This document shows positions 1-8,841 of a stretch of DNA of 64,000 bases, one piece after another. The DNA is taken from positions 109,970 through 173,969 of the forward strand of contig NZ_JBEPNO010000012.1 of the NCBI RefSeq assembly GCF_040546275.1. Reading direction: 5' to 3'. Positions within the stretch are counted from its first letter, which is position 1. Every line of letters starts with the position of its first letter. Source of the DNA: Nakamurella sp040546275 (lineage in GTDB: Bacteria; Actinomycetota; Actinomycetes; Mycobacteriales; Nakamurellaceae). Both the position numbers and the translations under genes were made by a program. A model generated the notes under the pieces. The model was given only the letters and a program-made list of their open reading frames with translations. It made no database searches and was not told where the DNA came from.

Positions 1-1
1 T

Positions 2-850
2 CGCATCGAGCACCGGACGGCCTACCGTTACTCCGACAGCGTGTCCGCCTCCTACGGACGCGGATATCTGCGACCGCGGGTGCTGCCCTGGCAGGACCTT
101 CAGTCGCACACGCTGGTGATCGAGCCGGCACCGTCGGACGCGGCCGAGTCGACCGACGTCTACGGCAACGTCGACAGCTACTTCCACGTCACCAAGTCGC
201 ACACCGAGCTGGTCGTGACCGGAGTGTCGATGGTGGTCGTCCGGCGACCGGAGATCGACGTCGTTGCGGCCGAACGTCCGTGGGAGGACGCCCGCATCGG
301 TGAGGTCGACGCCGAGGGCATGGAATTCCTGCTGGCCTCGCCCTACGTCCAGATCACCGAGGAGGTCCGCGAGTACGCCGCGAGCAGCTTCCGTCCGGGT
401 CGGCCGGCGATGGATGCACTCGTCGATCTGGTTCGCCGCATCCATGCCGACTTCAAGTACTCGTCGGGGTCCACCAAGGTGGGGACCTCGGTCCCGGAGA
501 TCCTGACGAAACGGTCGGGCGTCTGCCAGGACTTCGCCCACCTGATGGTGGCCTGCGCCCGGTCGCACGGCCTCCCGGCCCGCTACGTCTCCGGATACCT
601 GGCGACCAACCCACCGCCCGGCCGCGAACGGATGGTCGGAGTCGACGCCAGCCACGCCTGGGCCGCGGTCCGTGTGCCCGGCGGTCACTGGCTCGCGCTG
701 GATCCGACCAACGATCAGCTCGCCGACGAGCGCTACACGACGGTGGCGTGGGGTCGCGACTACGGCGACGTCCCGCCCCTTCGCGGGGTCATCTTCACCG
801 ACGCCGAGACCAGCACCATGAAGGTCGCCGTCGACGTCGCCCCGCTCTGA
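2..850 (+). CDS. Transglutaminase-like family protein, 5' end outside the window
   Basis: The open frame runs in from the left edge: codons from base 2 read RIEHRTAYRYSD, the usual opening of the bacterial transglutaminase-like N-terminal domain. The GTG at 41 is therefore internal and only a few codons are missing. The C-terminal half carries the papain-like core. The catalytic Cys is in RSGVCQDFAHL (about residues 173-183 of the visible part), the His in DASHAWAAV and the Asp in ALDPTND. Such proteins are predicted cytoplasmic proteases or transamidases. In actinobacteria they are often found next to alpha-E and ATP-grasp genes, which would lie to the left here; that is not visible. The substrate is unknown. 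Confidence 0.85.
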   Translation, partial: RIEHRTAYRYSDSVSASYGRGYLRPRVLPWQDLQSHTLVIEPAPSDAAESTDVYGNVDSYFHVTKSHTELVVTGVSMVVVRRPEIDVVAAERPWEDARIGEVDAEGMEFLLASPYVQITEEVREYAASSFRPGRPAMDALVDLVRRIHADFKYSSGSTKVGTSVPEILTKRSGVCQDFAHLMVACARSHGLPARYVSGYLATNPPPGRERMVGVDASHAWAAVRVPGGHWLALDPTNDQLADERYTTVAWGRDYGDVPPLRGVIFTDAETSTMKVAVDVAPL

Positions 851-967
851 CGGGGACTTTCGGGTGCCCCGCGTTGCCGCGCTCTGACCGGGTGTGCTCC
901 TGGCACCGAGGCCCCGTGTTCCGCGCTGACAGAAATGCCGCGGTTTCCGCGCATACAGGAATGCCGG

Positions 968-1029
968 GCGCATACAGTTCTGCCCGTTTTCGGCCTCCGC
1001 GGCGCTGTTTTGAGCGCATCTGTATGCGC
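968..1029. repeat. 62-bp element with inverted ends GCGCATACAG / CTGTATGCGC (copy 1)
   Basis: The segment begins GCGCATACAG and ends CTGTATGCGC, so its ends are a perfect 10-bp inverted repeat. The last 16 bases are themselves a palindrome (GCGCAT-CTGT-ATGCGC). A second segment of exactly the same length and organisation lies at 48939-49000. Extra forward copies of the end motif precede it at 949-964 and, degenerate, at 923-938. It looks like a REP- or MITE-type element downstream of a plus-strand gene. Confidence 0.6.
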
Positions 1030-1180
1030 GGGCTCCGAGCGTGCTGAATATCTAATCAGCTGGGCTCGCGCGGATGAACTCGTTGAGTCCAGTCACCCGG
1101 ATCCCATTCGGCCCAGTTGATCCGCGCCGCGGTTGTTGATCCGCGCACATCAATGCGCCTGCCCCGGCGGGACCGGCGAC

Positions 1181-1219
1181 GGACGACGGGGGCGGACGAC
1201 GGGGGCGGACGACAGGAGC
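1181..1219. repeat. 13-bp tandem repeat, three units
   Basis: The unit GGACGACGGGGGC occurs twice exactly (1181-1193, 1194-1206) and a third time with changes (1207-1219). It lies in non-coding DNA before the metallopeptidase gene and looks like slippage-derived sequence. Confidence 0.6.
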
Positions 1220-1448
1220 GGGCCGAGGCGGGCGGCCGGGGCGGGTCGAGGCGAGCGGATGGGGCGGCTCGGGGTGTACGGGACCGTGAGGTGGGCCTCG
1301 TTTGGGGCCAACCACCTCGGGAACAGTGGAGACGGCGAGTTCGTGGACAGCCCGGCCGGACCGTTAGGGTTCTCAGCGGGCGGAACGAAAACGCCTGCAA
1401 GCAATGTCGAGAGCGCTGACCCCTGCGCCGAATGAGGATGGATCTTCC

Positions 1449-2450
1449 ATGCGTGACTTCCTGTGCCCGAAATGCGGCCAGCGATTGGCTTTCGAGAACT
1501 CCGTCTGTCTGAACTGTGGCAGCAACCTCGGATTCGACCTGCAGGCGAGGGATTTCGCGCTGGTCGGCCCTAGCGGGATGACGAACCAGCAGCCACCGCA
1601 GGTGATGTGCGCGAACCTCCACATCGCTGGCTGCAACTGGCTGGTGCCGTCCGGCGTTCCGGGTGGACTGTGTCGTTCCTGCGCGTTGACCAGGACCCGC
1701 CCCGCCAACAGCGACCTGACCGGACTACCGGAGTTCGCGGCGGCCGAGGCGGCCAAGCGCCGGCTCGTGTTGGAACTGACCGAGCTCAGCCTTCCCATCA
1801 ACGGCCGGGACGTCGACCCGCAAACCGGACTGTGCTTCGACCTGCTTTCGAGCCAGCATGCGCCGGTGATCACCGGACACGACGACGGCGTGATCACGCT
1901 CGACCTCGCCGAGAGCGATGACGTCCACCGCGAGCAGTTGCGGGTGTCGATGGCCGAGCCCTACCGCACCCTGCTCGGGCACTTCCGTCACGAGACCGGC
2001 CACTACTACTTCTCCGTGCTGGCCGAGAACTGGCCGGCCCGCGGCGAGTTCCAGACCCTCTTCGGTGACCCGGAGCTCGACTACCAGCAGGCGCTGGACC
2101 GCCACTACTCGCAGGGTGCCCCGATCGGGTGGGAGCGGACCTATGTCTCCTCCTACGCGACCATGCACCCGGCCGAGGACTGGGCCGAGACCTTCGCCCA
2201 CTACCTGCACATCCGCGACACCATCGACACCGCAGCGGCTTTCGGTATTGCACCGGCCGGAGCGACCGTCGACCGGCCGATGGCCGGTGACGCCGGGTTC
2301 GACCGGATCATCGAGCTGTGGCTGCCCCTGTCGTGGGCGTTGAACATGATCAACCGTTCGATGGGCCACTCTGATCTCTACCCGTTCGTCCTGCCGCCGG
2401 CCGTGCTGGAGAAGATGCGACTGGTCCACAAGCTGGTCGCTGCCGCCTGA
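1449..2450 (+). CDS. Putative zinc-binding metallopeptidase with N-terminal zinc ribbon
   Basis: A 333-residue soluble protein. It starts with a zinc-ribbon-like segment (CPKCG, then CLNCG about 17 residues on, with further Cys at residues 55-85). The catalytic part has HFRHETGHYYF near residue 180, a HExxH-like zinc site, followed by conserved aromatic/acidic blocks such as HPAEDWAETFAHYLHIRDT. This matches the putative zinc-binding metallopeptidase family often annotated in actinobacteria and proteobacteria; its substrate is not known. The ATG at 1449 puts the zinc ribbon at the very N-terminus and has a GAGGA-like sequence about ten bases upstream. An in-frame ATG at 1404 would add 15 residues. 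Transcribed with its neighbours but separated from rarA by 79 bases. Confidence 0.8.
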   Translation: MRDFLCPKCGQRLAFENSVCLNCGSNLGFDLQARDFALVGPSGMTNQQPPQVMCANLHIAGCNWLVPSGVPGGLCRSCALTRTRPANSDLTGLPEFAAAEAAKRRLVLELTELSLPINGRDVDPQTGLCFDLLSSQHAPVITGHDDGVITLDLAESDDVHREQLRVSMAEPYRTLLGHFRHETGHYYFSVLAENWPARGEFQTLFGDPELDYQQALDRHYSQGAPIGWERTYVSSYATMHPAEDWAETFAHYLHIRDTIDTAAAFGIAPAGATVDRPMAGDAGFDRIIELWLPLSWALNMINRSMGHSDLYPFVLPPAVLEKMRLVHKLVAAA

Positions 2451-2529
2451 CCGATCTCACCAGTGGCCGACTGGGTGCGTTGCGCACCGTGCAGTCGATG
2501 ACGTGCGCACCGGCCGGTAGCCTGCCTTC

Positions 2530-4029
2530 GTGACCGACTTCGAGCCCGGCCTGTTCGGGCCGGCGTCCGGACCGGACGGCGATGCCTCAGTGGTGTCGCC
2601 GGCTACGGCCTACCAACGGCCGCGGTTCGACCCGCAGGCACCGCTTGCCGTCCGGATGCGGCCGATCAACCTGGATGAGGTGGTCGGTCAGACCCACCTG
2701 CTCGGGCCTGGGGCCCCCCTGCGTCGACTGGTGGAGGGCGGCTCGCCGTCCTCGATGCTGCTCTACGGTCCGCCCGGAACGGGCAAGACCACCCTGGCCA
2801 CCCTGGTCGCCGGGGCCACCGGACGACGTTTCTCGCAGCTCTCGGCGCTCTCGGCCGGCGTCAAGGAGGTGCGGGCCGTCATCACCGACGCCTCGAACGC
2901 CCTGCGGCGCACCGGCGAGCAGACCGTGCTGTTCATCGACGAGGTCCACCGGTTCTCCAAGACCCAGCAGGACTCGCTGCTGGGCGCGGTGGAGAACCGC
3001 ACGGTGATCCTGATTGCCGCGACCACCGAGAACCCGTTCTTCTCGGTGGTCTCCCCGCTGCTTTCGCGATCCCTCGTGCTGCAACTGCAACCGCTCACCG
3101 ACGACGAGATCGGCGACCTGCTCGACCGGGCCGTGGTGGACGAGCGCGGATTGGCCGGCGCACTGGTGCTGGACCCTGCGGCCAGGGCGCACGTGCTCGC
3201 CCTGGCCGGTGGTGACGCCCGGCGGGCGCTGACCGCGCTCGAAGCGGCGGCCGACAGCGTGCAGAACGAGAACGGCACGGTCATCGACCTGACGGCCGTG
3301 GAGCGCGCCGTCAACCGGGCGGCGGTCCGGTACGACCGCGACGGCGACCAGCACTACGACGTCACCAGTGCGTTCATCAAGTCGATCCGGGGTAGCGATG
3401 TCGACGCCGCGCTGCACTACCTGGCCCGGATGCTGGAGGCGGGGGAGGACCCCCGGTTCATCGCCCGCCGCCTGATGATCCACGCCTCCGAAGACATCGG
3501 CATGGCCGATCCGACCGCTCTGCCCGTGTGCGTGGCGGCTGCGCAGGTGGTCCAGCTGGTGGGTCTTCCCGAGGCCCGGATCGGGTTGGCCCAGGCCACC
3601 ATCCACCTGGCCACCGCGGCCAAATCCAACTCGGTGGTGATGGCCATCGACGCAGCCATCACCGACGTCAGATCCGGACGGATCGGTTCGGTGCCGCCGT
3701 CGTTGCGGGACGGCCACTATCCGGGGGCCGCACAGCTGGGCAACGCCCAGCACTACGTCTATCCGCCGGACGTGCCGGGTGGGGTCGCGCAACAGCAGTA
3801 CCCCCCGGACGAACTGGTGGGGCGCGACTACTACACCCCGGTCGGTCGGGGTGCCGAGCGTCCGGTGGCAGAGCGGCTGCCCCTGATCCGGCGGGCGATC
3901 CGGGGCGGGCCTGCGGCTCGCGCCGACGATGACAAGGGCGGCAGGGGCCTCGAGAAGGACCCCCAGAAAGGCCCCGAGAACGACCCCCAGAAGGACCCGG
4001 ACAAGACAGCCAAGAAGGAGCGCAACTGA
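2530..4029 (+). CDS. rarA: Replication-associated recombination protein A (AAA+ ATPase)
   Basis: RarA/MgsA is a cytoplasmic AAA+ clamp-loader-like ATPase that acts at stalled replication forks. The order RPINLDEVVGQTHLLG, Walker A GPPGTGKTT (about residues 80-88), Walker B LFIDEVHRF and a sensor-like TTENPFF is diagnostic. The C-terminal half has the MgsA motifs HASEDIGMADPTA and HYPGAAQLGNAQHYVYP. The 499-residue length is about 50 more than usual. The extra part is a low-complexity charged tail of D-P-Q-K-type repeats (about residues 465-499). The GTG start at 2530 fits the family N-terminus. The stop overlaps the next ATG by one base (TGATG), so the quinone oxidoreductase is probably co-translated. 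Confidence 0.95.
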   Translation: MTDFEPGLFGPASGPDGDASVVSPATAYQRPRFDPQAPLAVRMRPINLDEVVGQTHLLGPGAPLRRLVEGGSPSSMLLYGPPGTGKTTLATLVAGATGRRFSQLSALSAGVKEVRAVITDASNALRRTGEQTVLFIDEVHRFSKTQQDSLLGAVENRTVILIAATTENPFFSVVSPLLSRSLVLQLQPLTDDEIGDLLDRAVVDERGLAGALVLDPAARAHVLALAGGDARRALTALEAAADSVQNENGTVIDLTAVERAVNRAAVRYDRDGDQHYDVTSAFIKSIRGSDVDAALHYLARMLEAGEDPRFIARRLMIHASEDIGMADPTALPVCVAAAQVVQLVGLPEARIGLAQATIHLATAAKSNSVVMAIDAAITDVRSGRIGSVPPSLRDGHYPGAAQLGNAQHYVYPPDVPGGVAQQQYPPDELVGRDYYTPVGRGAERPVAERLPLIRRAIRGGPAARADDDKGGRGLEKDPQKGPENDPQKDPDKTAKKERN

Positions 4030-5000
4030 TGTCGATCGCAGCGATCAGAGTGGCAGCGGCCGGTGGACCGGAGGTCCTGACGATGGGCGAGGTCGACCTC
4101 CCGTCGCCGGGTCCGGGTGAGGCGCTGCTCCGGGTCGGCGCTGCAGGCATCAACTTCATCGACATCTACCGACGCAGCGGCGTCTACCCGATGTCCTACC
4201 CCTACACCCCCGGGAACGAGGGGGCCGGTTCCGTGCTCGCCGTCGGCGATGGTGTCACCGAGGTGGCCGTCGGCGACCGCGTTGCCTGGTCGGATGTGCC
4301 GGGATCCTATGCAGCGCAGGCCATCGGGTCCGCAGCCAAGCTGATCCCGGTCCCCGACGACGTCGATGACCAGCAGGCCGCGGCTCTCCCGCTACAGGGC
4401 ATGACCGCGCACTACCTGGCCTCCGATTCCTACCGGATCGTCGCGGGCGACACCGTCCTGATCCACGCCGGAGCAGGTGGGGTCGGGCTGCTGCTCACCC
4501 AGATCGCAAAGATCAAGGGCGCCACCGTGATCACCACCGTCTCCAACTCGGCCAAGGGCGAGCTGTCCACCGGGGCCGGTGCCGACCACGTGCTGGTCGG
4601 CTACGAGGGATTCCCGGAGGCCGTTCGTGAGCTGACCGGCGGCACGGGCGTACTGGCCGTCTACGACGGCGTCGGCAAGGACACCTTCGACGGCTCGCTC
4701 GCCTCGCTGGCACGGCGCGGAACCATGGTGCTGTTCGGCGGATCCAGCGGTCAGGTGCCGCCGTTCGACCCCCAGCGACTCAACAGCGGCGGGTCGCTCA
4801 GCCTCACCAGGCCGACCCTGGTCGACTTCACCGTCACCAGGTCCGAGATCCTGGGCCGCTCGCAGGAGCTGTACGGCTGGGTCGAGGACGGCCGGCTGGA
4901 CGTGCGCATCGGCGGCACCTACCCGCTGGCGGACGCCGGAGCTGCCCAGGACGATCTTGCCACCCGTCGGACGACCGGAAAACTCCTTCTGATTCCCTGA
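4029..5000 (+). CDS. Quinone oxidoreductase, zinc-independent MDR/alcohol dehydrogenase-like
   Basis: A 323-residue medium-chain dehydrogenase/reductase of the NADPH:quinone reductase subfamily. It would reduce quinones or enone-type substrates with NADPH in the cytoplasm. The N-terminal GroES-like half contains GINFIDIYRRSGVYP and the family signature PGNEGAGSVLAVGDGV. The nucleotide-binding half carries VLIHAGAGGVGLLLTQIAK, the glycine-rich NADP loop. No structural-zinc cysteine cluster is present, as expected for this subfamily. The start overlaps the rarA stop by one base. A perfect 18-bp tandem duplication follows directly after the stop. Confidence 0.9.
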   Translation: MSIAAIRVAAAGGPEVLTMGEVDLPSPGPGEALLRVGAAGINFIDIYRRSGVYPMSYPYTPGNEGAGSVLAVGDGVTEVAVGDRVAWSDVPGSYAAQAIGSAAKLIPVPDDVDDQQAAALPLQGMTAHYLASDSYRIVAGDTVLIHAGAGGVGLLLTQIAKIKGATVITTVSNSAKGELSTGAGADHVLVGYEGFPEAVRELTGGTGVLAVYDGVGKDTFDGSLASLARRGTMVLFGGSSGQVPPFDPQRLNSGGSLSLTRPTLVDFTVTRSEILGRSQELYGWVEDGRLDVRIGGTYPLADAGAAQDDLATRRTTGKLLLIP

Positions 5001-5002
5001 CC

Positions 5003-5038
5003 GGCGACCGATCCTGTCAGGGCGACCGATCCTGTCAG
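5003..5038. repeat. Perfect 18-bp tandem duplication at convergent gene ends
   Basis: GGCGACCGATCCTGTCAG occurs twice in immediate succession (5003-5020 and 5021-5038). The second copy contains the stop codon of the minus-strand gene that ends at 5035. The first copy therefore looks like a duplicate of that gene end. Confidence 0.85.
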
Positions 5039-5565
5039 GAAGCCGGGCAACTCTGGCCAACGGCGATCTCGACCGCGCAGAAGTTGCTCGACCACGCAGC
5101 TTTGGCGCCGGCATCGCCGATTCGATAGGCCTGGACCACCGCAACGGCCGCGATCGCCACGGCGAGGACACCGACGGCGATCTGTGCGCCGGTCGAACCG
5201 AGAACCGCCGGACCCTTCGACCGACGGACGAGCACCGGCAGACCCCAGGCGGCCAGCGCCAGGACGAAGAGGCCGATGGCCCAGGGGGTCAGTCCATCTC
5301 CCAGTCGGATGTGGGTGAGGATCAGCTGGCCGTTGGGGGTGGCGGGGTTGATGTACACGTGCCGCTGCAACCACTCTCCGGCGTTGGTCGTGATCGGGAC
5401 GCAGATCAGCGCCAGCAGCGCGATGATCGGGGTGCTGATGCCGAGACGCCGGCGGGCCGCCGGCCAGACCGCGGACAGGACCGTCATGCCTGCGGCCACC
5501 GGGATCCCGATGACCACCAGATGGATGAGCAGGATGTGCGCGGGTAGTCCGTTGATCTCATTCAC
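5035..5565 (-). CDS. DUF2231-like four-helix membrane protein
   Basis: A 176-residue integral membrane protein with four predicted helices: residues about 8-30, 40-58, 90-112 and 122-142. The opening INGLPAHILLIHLVV resembles the DUF2231 family (G-L-P-x-H-x-L-x-V-H); function unknown. The C-terminus after the last helix is short, extracytoplasmic or cytoplasmic, and contains two Cys residues. The GTG at 5565 is chosen because the DUF2231-like sequence starts there; upstream codons are low-quality Pro/Arg/Ala. It is divergent from the DUF6167-like gene and converges on the quinone oxidoreductase. Confidence 0.7.
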   Translation of the reverse strand: MNEINGLPAHILLIHLVVIGIPVAAGMTVLSAVWPAARRRLGISTPIIALLALICVPITTNAGEWLQRHVYINPATPNGQLILTHIRLGDGLTPWAIGLFVLALAAWGLPVLVRRSKGPAVLGSTGAQIAVGVLAVAIAAVAVVQAYRIGDAGAKAAWSSNFCAVEIAVGQSCPAS

Positions 5566-5732
5566 CCCCACAGCATGCGGTGTGCCGTCTGACGGCGCGC
5601 GGGCGGGGACGGCGCGCGGGCGGGCGGGCCGGCGCGGGACGAGAAGGGCATCTGGGTGCGCGGGTACGCTGTGATGCGGCGAGCGGACACCGAGACTGCA
5701 CTCCAAGGACCTCCGAAGGGACATCGTCGACC

Positions 5733-6083
5733 GTGAAGCGCATCTATTACTTTTCCGCAGGGGTGGCCCTGGGGGCGATGGCAACCCGTCGCACCCGCCG
5801 GGCCAAGGAAGCGGCGCGCGCTGCGCTGGCCGCCAAGCTGACCCCGTCGGCCATCGCGTCCGACGTGGCCGACGCCATCGCGGAACTCGGCAATGCCGTC
5901 GGATCGTTCGCCCAGGACGTCCGTCAGGGCGCAGCCAACCGCCGCGCCGCCTACCGGCCGATGGTCGACAACAACACCGGTGTGGTCGCCATGCTGGCCC
6001 CCGACCAGGTCGGGTTGGCCTACCCGCTCAGCTCGGTCGACACCGTCCACACCATCACCGTCGCGGACCCACGTTCCGCCTGA
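5733..6083 (+). CDS. DUF6167-like conserved protein upstream of alaS
   Basis: A 116-residue protein with a short hydrophobic N-terminus (KRIYYFSAGVALGAMATRR) followed by a basic, alanine-rich helical stretch and AIAELGNAVGSFAQDVRQG. Streptomyces and relatives carry a small protein of this design just upstream of alaS, annotated DUF6167. The similarity and the position are the basis for the call; function unknown. The GTG at 5733 has AAGGGA about 11 bases upstream. The 80-base gap to alaS suggests a shared transcript. Confidence 0.7.
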   Translation: MKRIYYFSAGVALGAMATRRTRRAKEAARAALAAKLTPSAIASDVADAIAELGNAVGSFAQDVRQGAANRRAAYRPMVDNNTGVVAMLAPDQVGLAYPLSSVDTVHTITVADPRSA

Positions 6084-6162
6084 CGGCACCGTCCGCTGCC
6101 GTCGACCCGCCCGGGTCGTGCCGTCAGCCGATGCAGATCAACGAACGTAGAAGAAGGACACC

Positions 6163-8841
6163 TTGCAGACCCACGAGATCCGACGTCGATTCCTGGAGTA
6201 CTTCGAGCGGGCGGGACACACCTACGTCCCGTCGGCCTCGCTGGTGTCCGACGATCCGACGCTGCTGTTCACGGTGGCCGGCATGCAGCAGTTCAAGCCG
6301 TACTTCCTTGGCCAGACCACCCCGCCTTTCCCGCGGGCGACGAGCGTGCAGAAGTGCGTCCGCACCCTGGACATCGACAACGTCGGCATCACCACCCGGC
6401 ACAACACCTTCTTCCAGATGGCCGGCAACTTCTCCTTCGGCGACTACTTCAAGGCCGGCGCGATCAAGTTCGCCTGGGAGTTGGTCACCAACTCCCAGGA
6501 CGACGGCGGCTACGGCTTCGATCCCGAACGCCTGTGGATCACGGTCTACGAGACCGACGACGAGGCCCACCGGCTGTGGCAGGAGATCGCCGGTATCCCA
6601 CCGGAGCGAATCCAGCGACTTGGCATGGTGGACAACTTCTGGTCGATGGGTACGCCGGGTCCCTGTGGTCCTGACTCGGAGATCTTCTACGACCGTGGTC
6701 CGGAGTACGGGCCGGAAGGTGGACCGGCGGCGTCCGACGGTCGCTACATCGAGATCTGGAATTTGGTCTTCATGCAGGACCAGCGGGGCCCGTCCGATGC
6801 GGCGGGCGCGTTCGAGATCCTCGGCCCGCTGCCGCAGCAGAACATCGACACCGGCATGGGCATCGAGCGTGTGGCCTTCCTGCTGCAGGAGGTCGACAAC
6901 GTCTACGACACCGATCTGTGCCGTCCCATCATCACTGCGATGGAAGACGCCTCCGGCATCAAGTACGGCGCGTCCACCGAGGTGTCCGATGACGATGTAA
7001 AGATGCGGATCATCGCCGACCACAGCCGGTCCGCGGTGATGCTGATCTCCGACGGCGTCACGCCCGGCAACGAAGGCGGCGGCTACGTCCTGCGGCGGCT
7101 GATCCGGCGGGCGGTCCGGTCCGCGCGGCTGCTGGGGGTTACCGATCCGGTGATGAGCAAGCTGGTCACCGTCGTCTCCGAGCTGATGAGTGATTCCTAC
7201 CCCGAGATCGCCGACGACCTGGTGCGCATCGAGCGGGTCGCGGTCGCGGAGGAGAACGCCTTCCTCAAGACCATCGCATCGGGGTCCAAGCTGTTCGAGA
7301 CCGCGGCCGCGCAGACGAAAGCAGCTGGCAGCACCCAGGTCTCCGGCTCTACCGCGTTCGTGCTGCACGACACCCAGGGCTTTCCACTGGATCTCACGCT
7401 GGAGATGGCGGCCGAGGCCGGATTGACCGTTGACACAATCGAATTCGACCGTCTGATGCAGGAGCAACGCAGCCGGGCCCGTGCGGATTCCAAGGCGCGC
7501 AAGGGCGGTCTGGAGGATCTGACGGTCTACCGGCAGCTGCTCGACGTCGGTCCGACCGAGTTCACCGGGTACGACGAGCTCGAGTCCGAGGGCACCGTCC
7601 GCGGCATCATCTCGGGCGGCAACCGGATCCCGGCGGCCGGCGAAGGCCGGACGGTCGAGATCGTACTGGATCGCACGTCCCTGTACGCCGAGTCCGGCGG
7701 CCAGGACTCGGACGCCGGAACCATTGTGGGAGATGGTTTCTCGGCCGAGGTGCTGGACGTCCAGAAGATCGACCGCAGGCTGTACGTGCACAAGGTGCGG
7801 ATCGTGCACGGGGAACTGACCGAAGGTGCGGGGGTGCTGACGAAGGTCGACCCGGACTGGCGTCTCGGCGCGCGGCAGGCGCACAGCGGCACCCACGTCG
7901 TGCACGCCGCCCTGCGGCAGGTGCTCGGCCCGGATGCGTTGCAGGCCGGGTCCTACAACAAGCCGGGGTACCTGCGGCTCGACTTCTCCTGGTCCGGTTC
8001 GCTGTCCGCGGAGACCCGGAGCGAGATCGAGGAGGTCTCGAACCGGGCCGTCCGCAGCGATCTCGGGGTACGGGTGCTCTACGGCACCCAGCAGGAGGCC
8101 CAGGCCATGGGCGCGATCGCGCTGTTCGGCGAGACCTACGACGACACCGTCCGCATCGTCGAGATCGGCGGCCCCTGGTCGGTCGAACTGTGCGGCGGCA
8201 CGCACGTCGAGCACTCCAGCCAGATCGGTCCGATCGCGCTGACCGCCGAGTCCTCCATCGGCTCCGGGGTCCGGCGGGTCGAGGCAGCGGTCGGGATCGA
8301 GGCGTTCCATCGGCTCGCCGCCGAGCGCACCCTGCTGCACGCCGTCGCCGGTTCGCTCAAGGTGCAGCCGGCCGACCTGCCGGCCCGGATCGAGACTCTC
8401 GTCGAACGACTGAGGGTTGCCGAGAAGGAACTCGAGAAGTTTAGGGCGACAGCAGCTCTGGCGTCAGCGGGCACGCTCGCCGACGCGGCGATCCCGGTCG
8501 GCGAGGTCGACCTGGTCGCCGCGTCGATGCCCGAGGGCACCTCGGCCGCGGATCTGCGGACGCTGGCCACGGATGTCCGCGGTCGCCTGACCGGACGTCC
8601 CGCCGTCGTCGCACTGTTCGCCCCCTCGGGGGAGACGGTTTCCTTCGTGGTGGCATTGACCCCGGAGGCCACGGCTGCCAGGGGGCTCAAGGCGGGCGAT
8701 CTGGTGAAGTCCTTCCTGCCGCTGATCGGCGGTCGGGGCGGCGGGCGCCCCGACCTGGCGCAGGGCGGCGGTACCAATCCAGCGGGGACGGCGGACGCCG
8801 TGTCCGCGTTGAAGGGGGCTCTCGGCGGCCCGGCCCAGTGA
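6163..8841 (+). CDS. alaS: Alanyl-tRNA synthetase
   Basis: Class II synthetase that charges tRNA-Ala, 892 residues, close to the normal bacterial length. The N-terminal catalytic domain is typical (RRRFLEYFERAGHTYVPSAS, FTVAGMQQFKPYFLG, RHNTFFQMAGNFSFGDYF). The editing domain has its zinc ligands at H573/H577 (HSGTHVVHA) and C677/H681 (CGGTHVEH). The C-terminal C-Ala/DHHA1-type domain ends with GGRGGGRPDLAQGGG. The start is the TTG at 6163, preceded by AAGAAGGA; the family sequence begins immediately. The stop overlaps the ruvX GTG by four bases (GTGA), so the two are translationally coupled. Confidence 0.98.
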   Translation: MQTHEIRRRFLEYFERAGHTYVPSASLVSDDPTLLFTVAGMQQFKPYFLGQTTPPFPRATSVQKCVRTLDIDNVGITTRHNTFFQMAGNFSFGDYFKAGAIKFAWELVTNSQDDGGYGFDPERLWITVYETDDEAHRLWQEIAGIPPERIQRLGMVDNFWSMGTPGPCGPDSEIFYDRGPEYGPEGGPAASDGRYIEIWNLVFMQDQRGPSDAAGAFEILGPLPQQNIDTGMGIERVAFLLQEVDNVYDTDLCRPIITAMEDASGIKYGASTEVSDDDVKMRIIADHSRSAVMLISDGVTPGNEGGGYVLRRLIRRAVRSARLLGVTDPVMSKLVTVVSELMSDSYPEIADDLVRIERVAVAEENAFLKTIASGSKLFETAAAQTKAAGSTQVSGSTAFVLHDTQGFPLDLTLEMAAEAGLTVDTIEFDRLMQEQRSRARADSKARKGGLEDLTVYRQLLDVGPTEFTGYDELESEGTVRGIISGGNRIPAAGEGRTVEIVLDRTSLYAESGGQDSDAGTIVGDGFSAEVLDVQKIDRRLYVHKVRIVHGELTEGAGVLTKVDPDWRLGARQAHSGTHVVHAALRQVLGPDALQAGSYNKPGYLRLDFSWSGSLSAETRSEIEEVSNRAVRSDLGVRVLYGTQQEAQAMGAIALFGETYDDTVRIVEIGGPWSVELCGGTHVEHSSQIGPIALTAESSIGSGVRRVEAAVGIEAFHRLAAERTLLHAVAGSLKVQPADLPARIETLVERLRVAEKELEKFRATAALASAGTLADAAIPVGEVDLVAASMPEGTSAADLRTLATDVRGRLTGRPAVVALFAPSGETVSFVVALTPEATAARGLKAGDLVKSFLPLIGGRGGGRPDLAQGGGTNPAGTADAVSALKGALGGPAQ

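Larger units (their letters stand above)
851..1448. other. Intergenic region with repeats, no convincing gene
   Basis: About 600 bases without a supportable gene. It holds copies of a GCGCATACAG-type repeat (949-1029), an imperfect inverted repeat (AATCAGCTGGGC near 1056 against GCCCAGTTGAT near 1112) and a 13-bp tandem repeat (1181-1219). Open frames on both strands here are proline/arginine-rich GC artefacts. The last 60 bases should contain the promoter and leader of the metallopeptidase gene. Confidence 0.6.

Noticed and set aside
1056..1622. 188-codon minus-strand gene
   Set aside because: Runs antisense into the metallopeptidase gene and through GC-rich tandem repeats; no domain.
6124..8340. 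738-codon open frame antisense to alaS
   Set aside because: It mirrors the high-GC third-position bias of alaS, has no recognisable motif and lies fully inside a clear gene.
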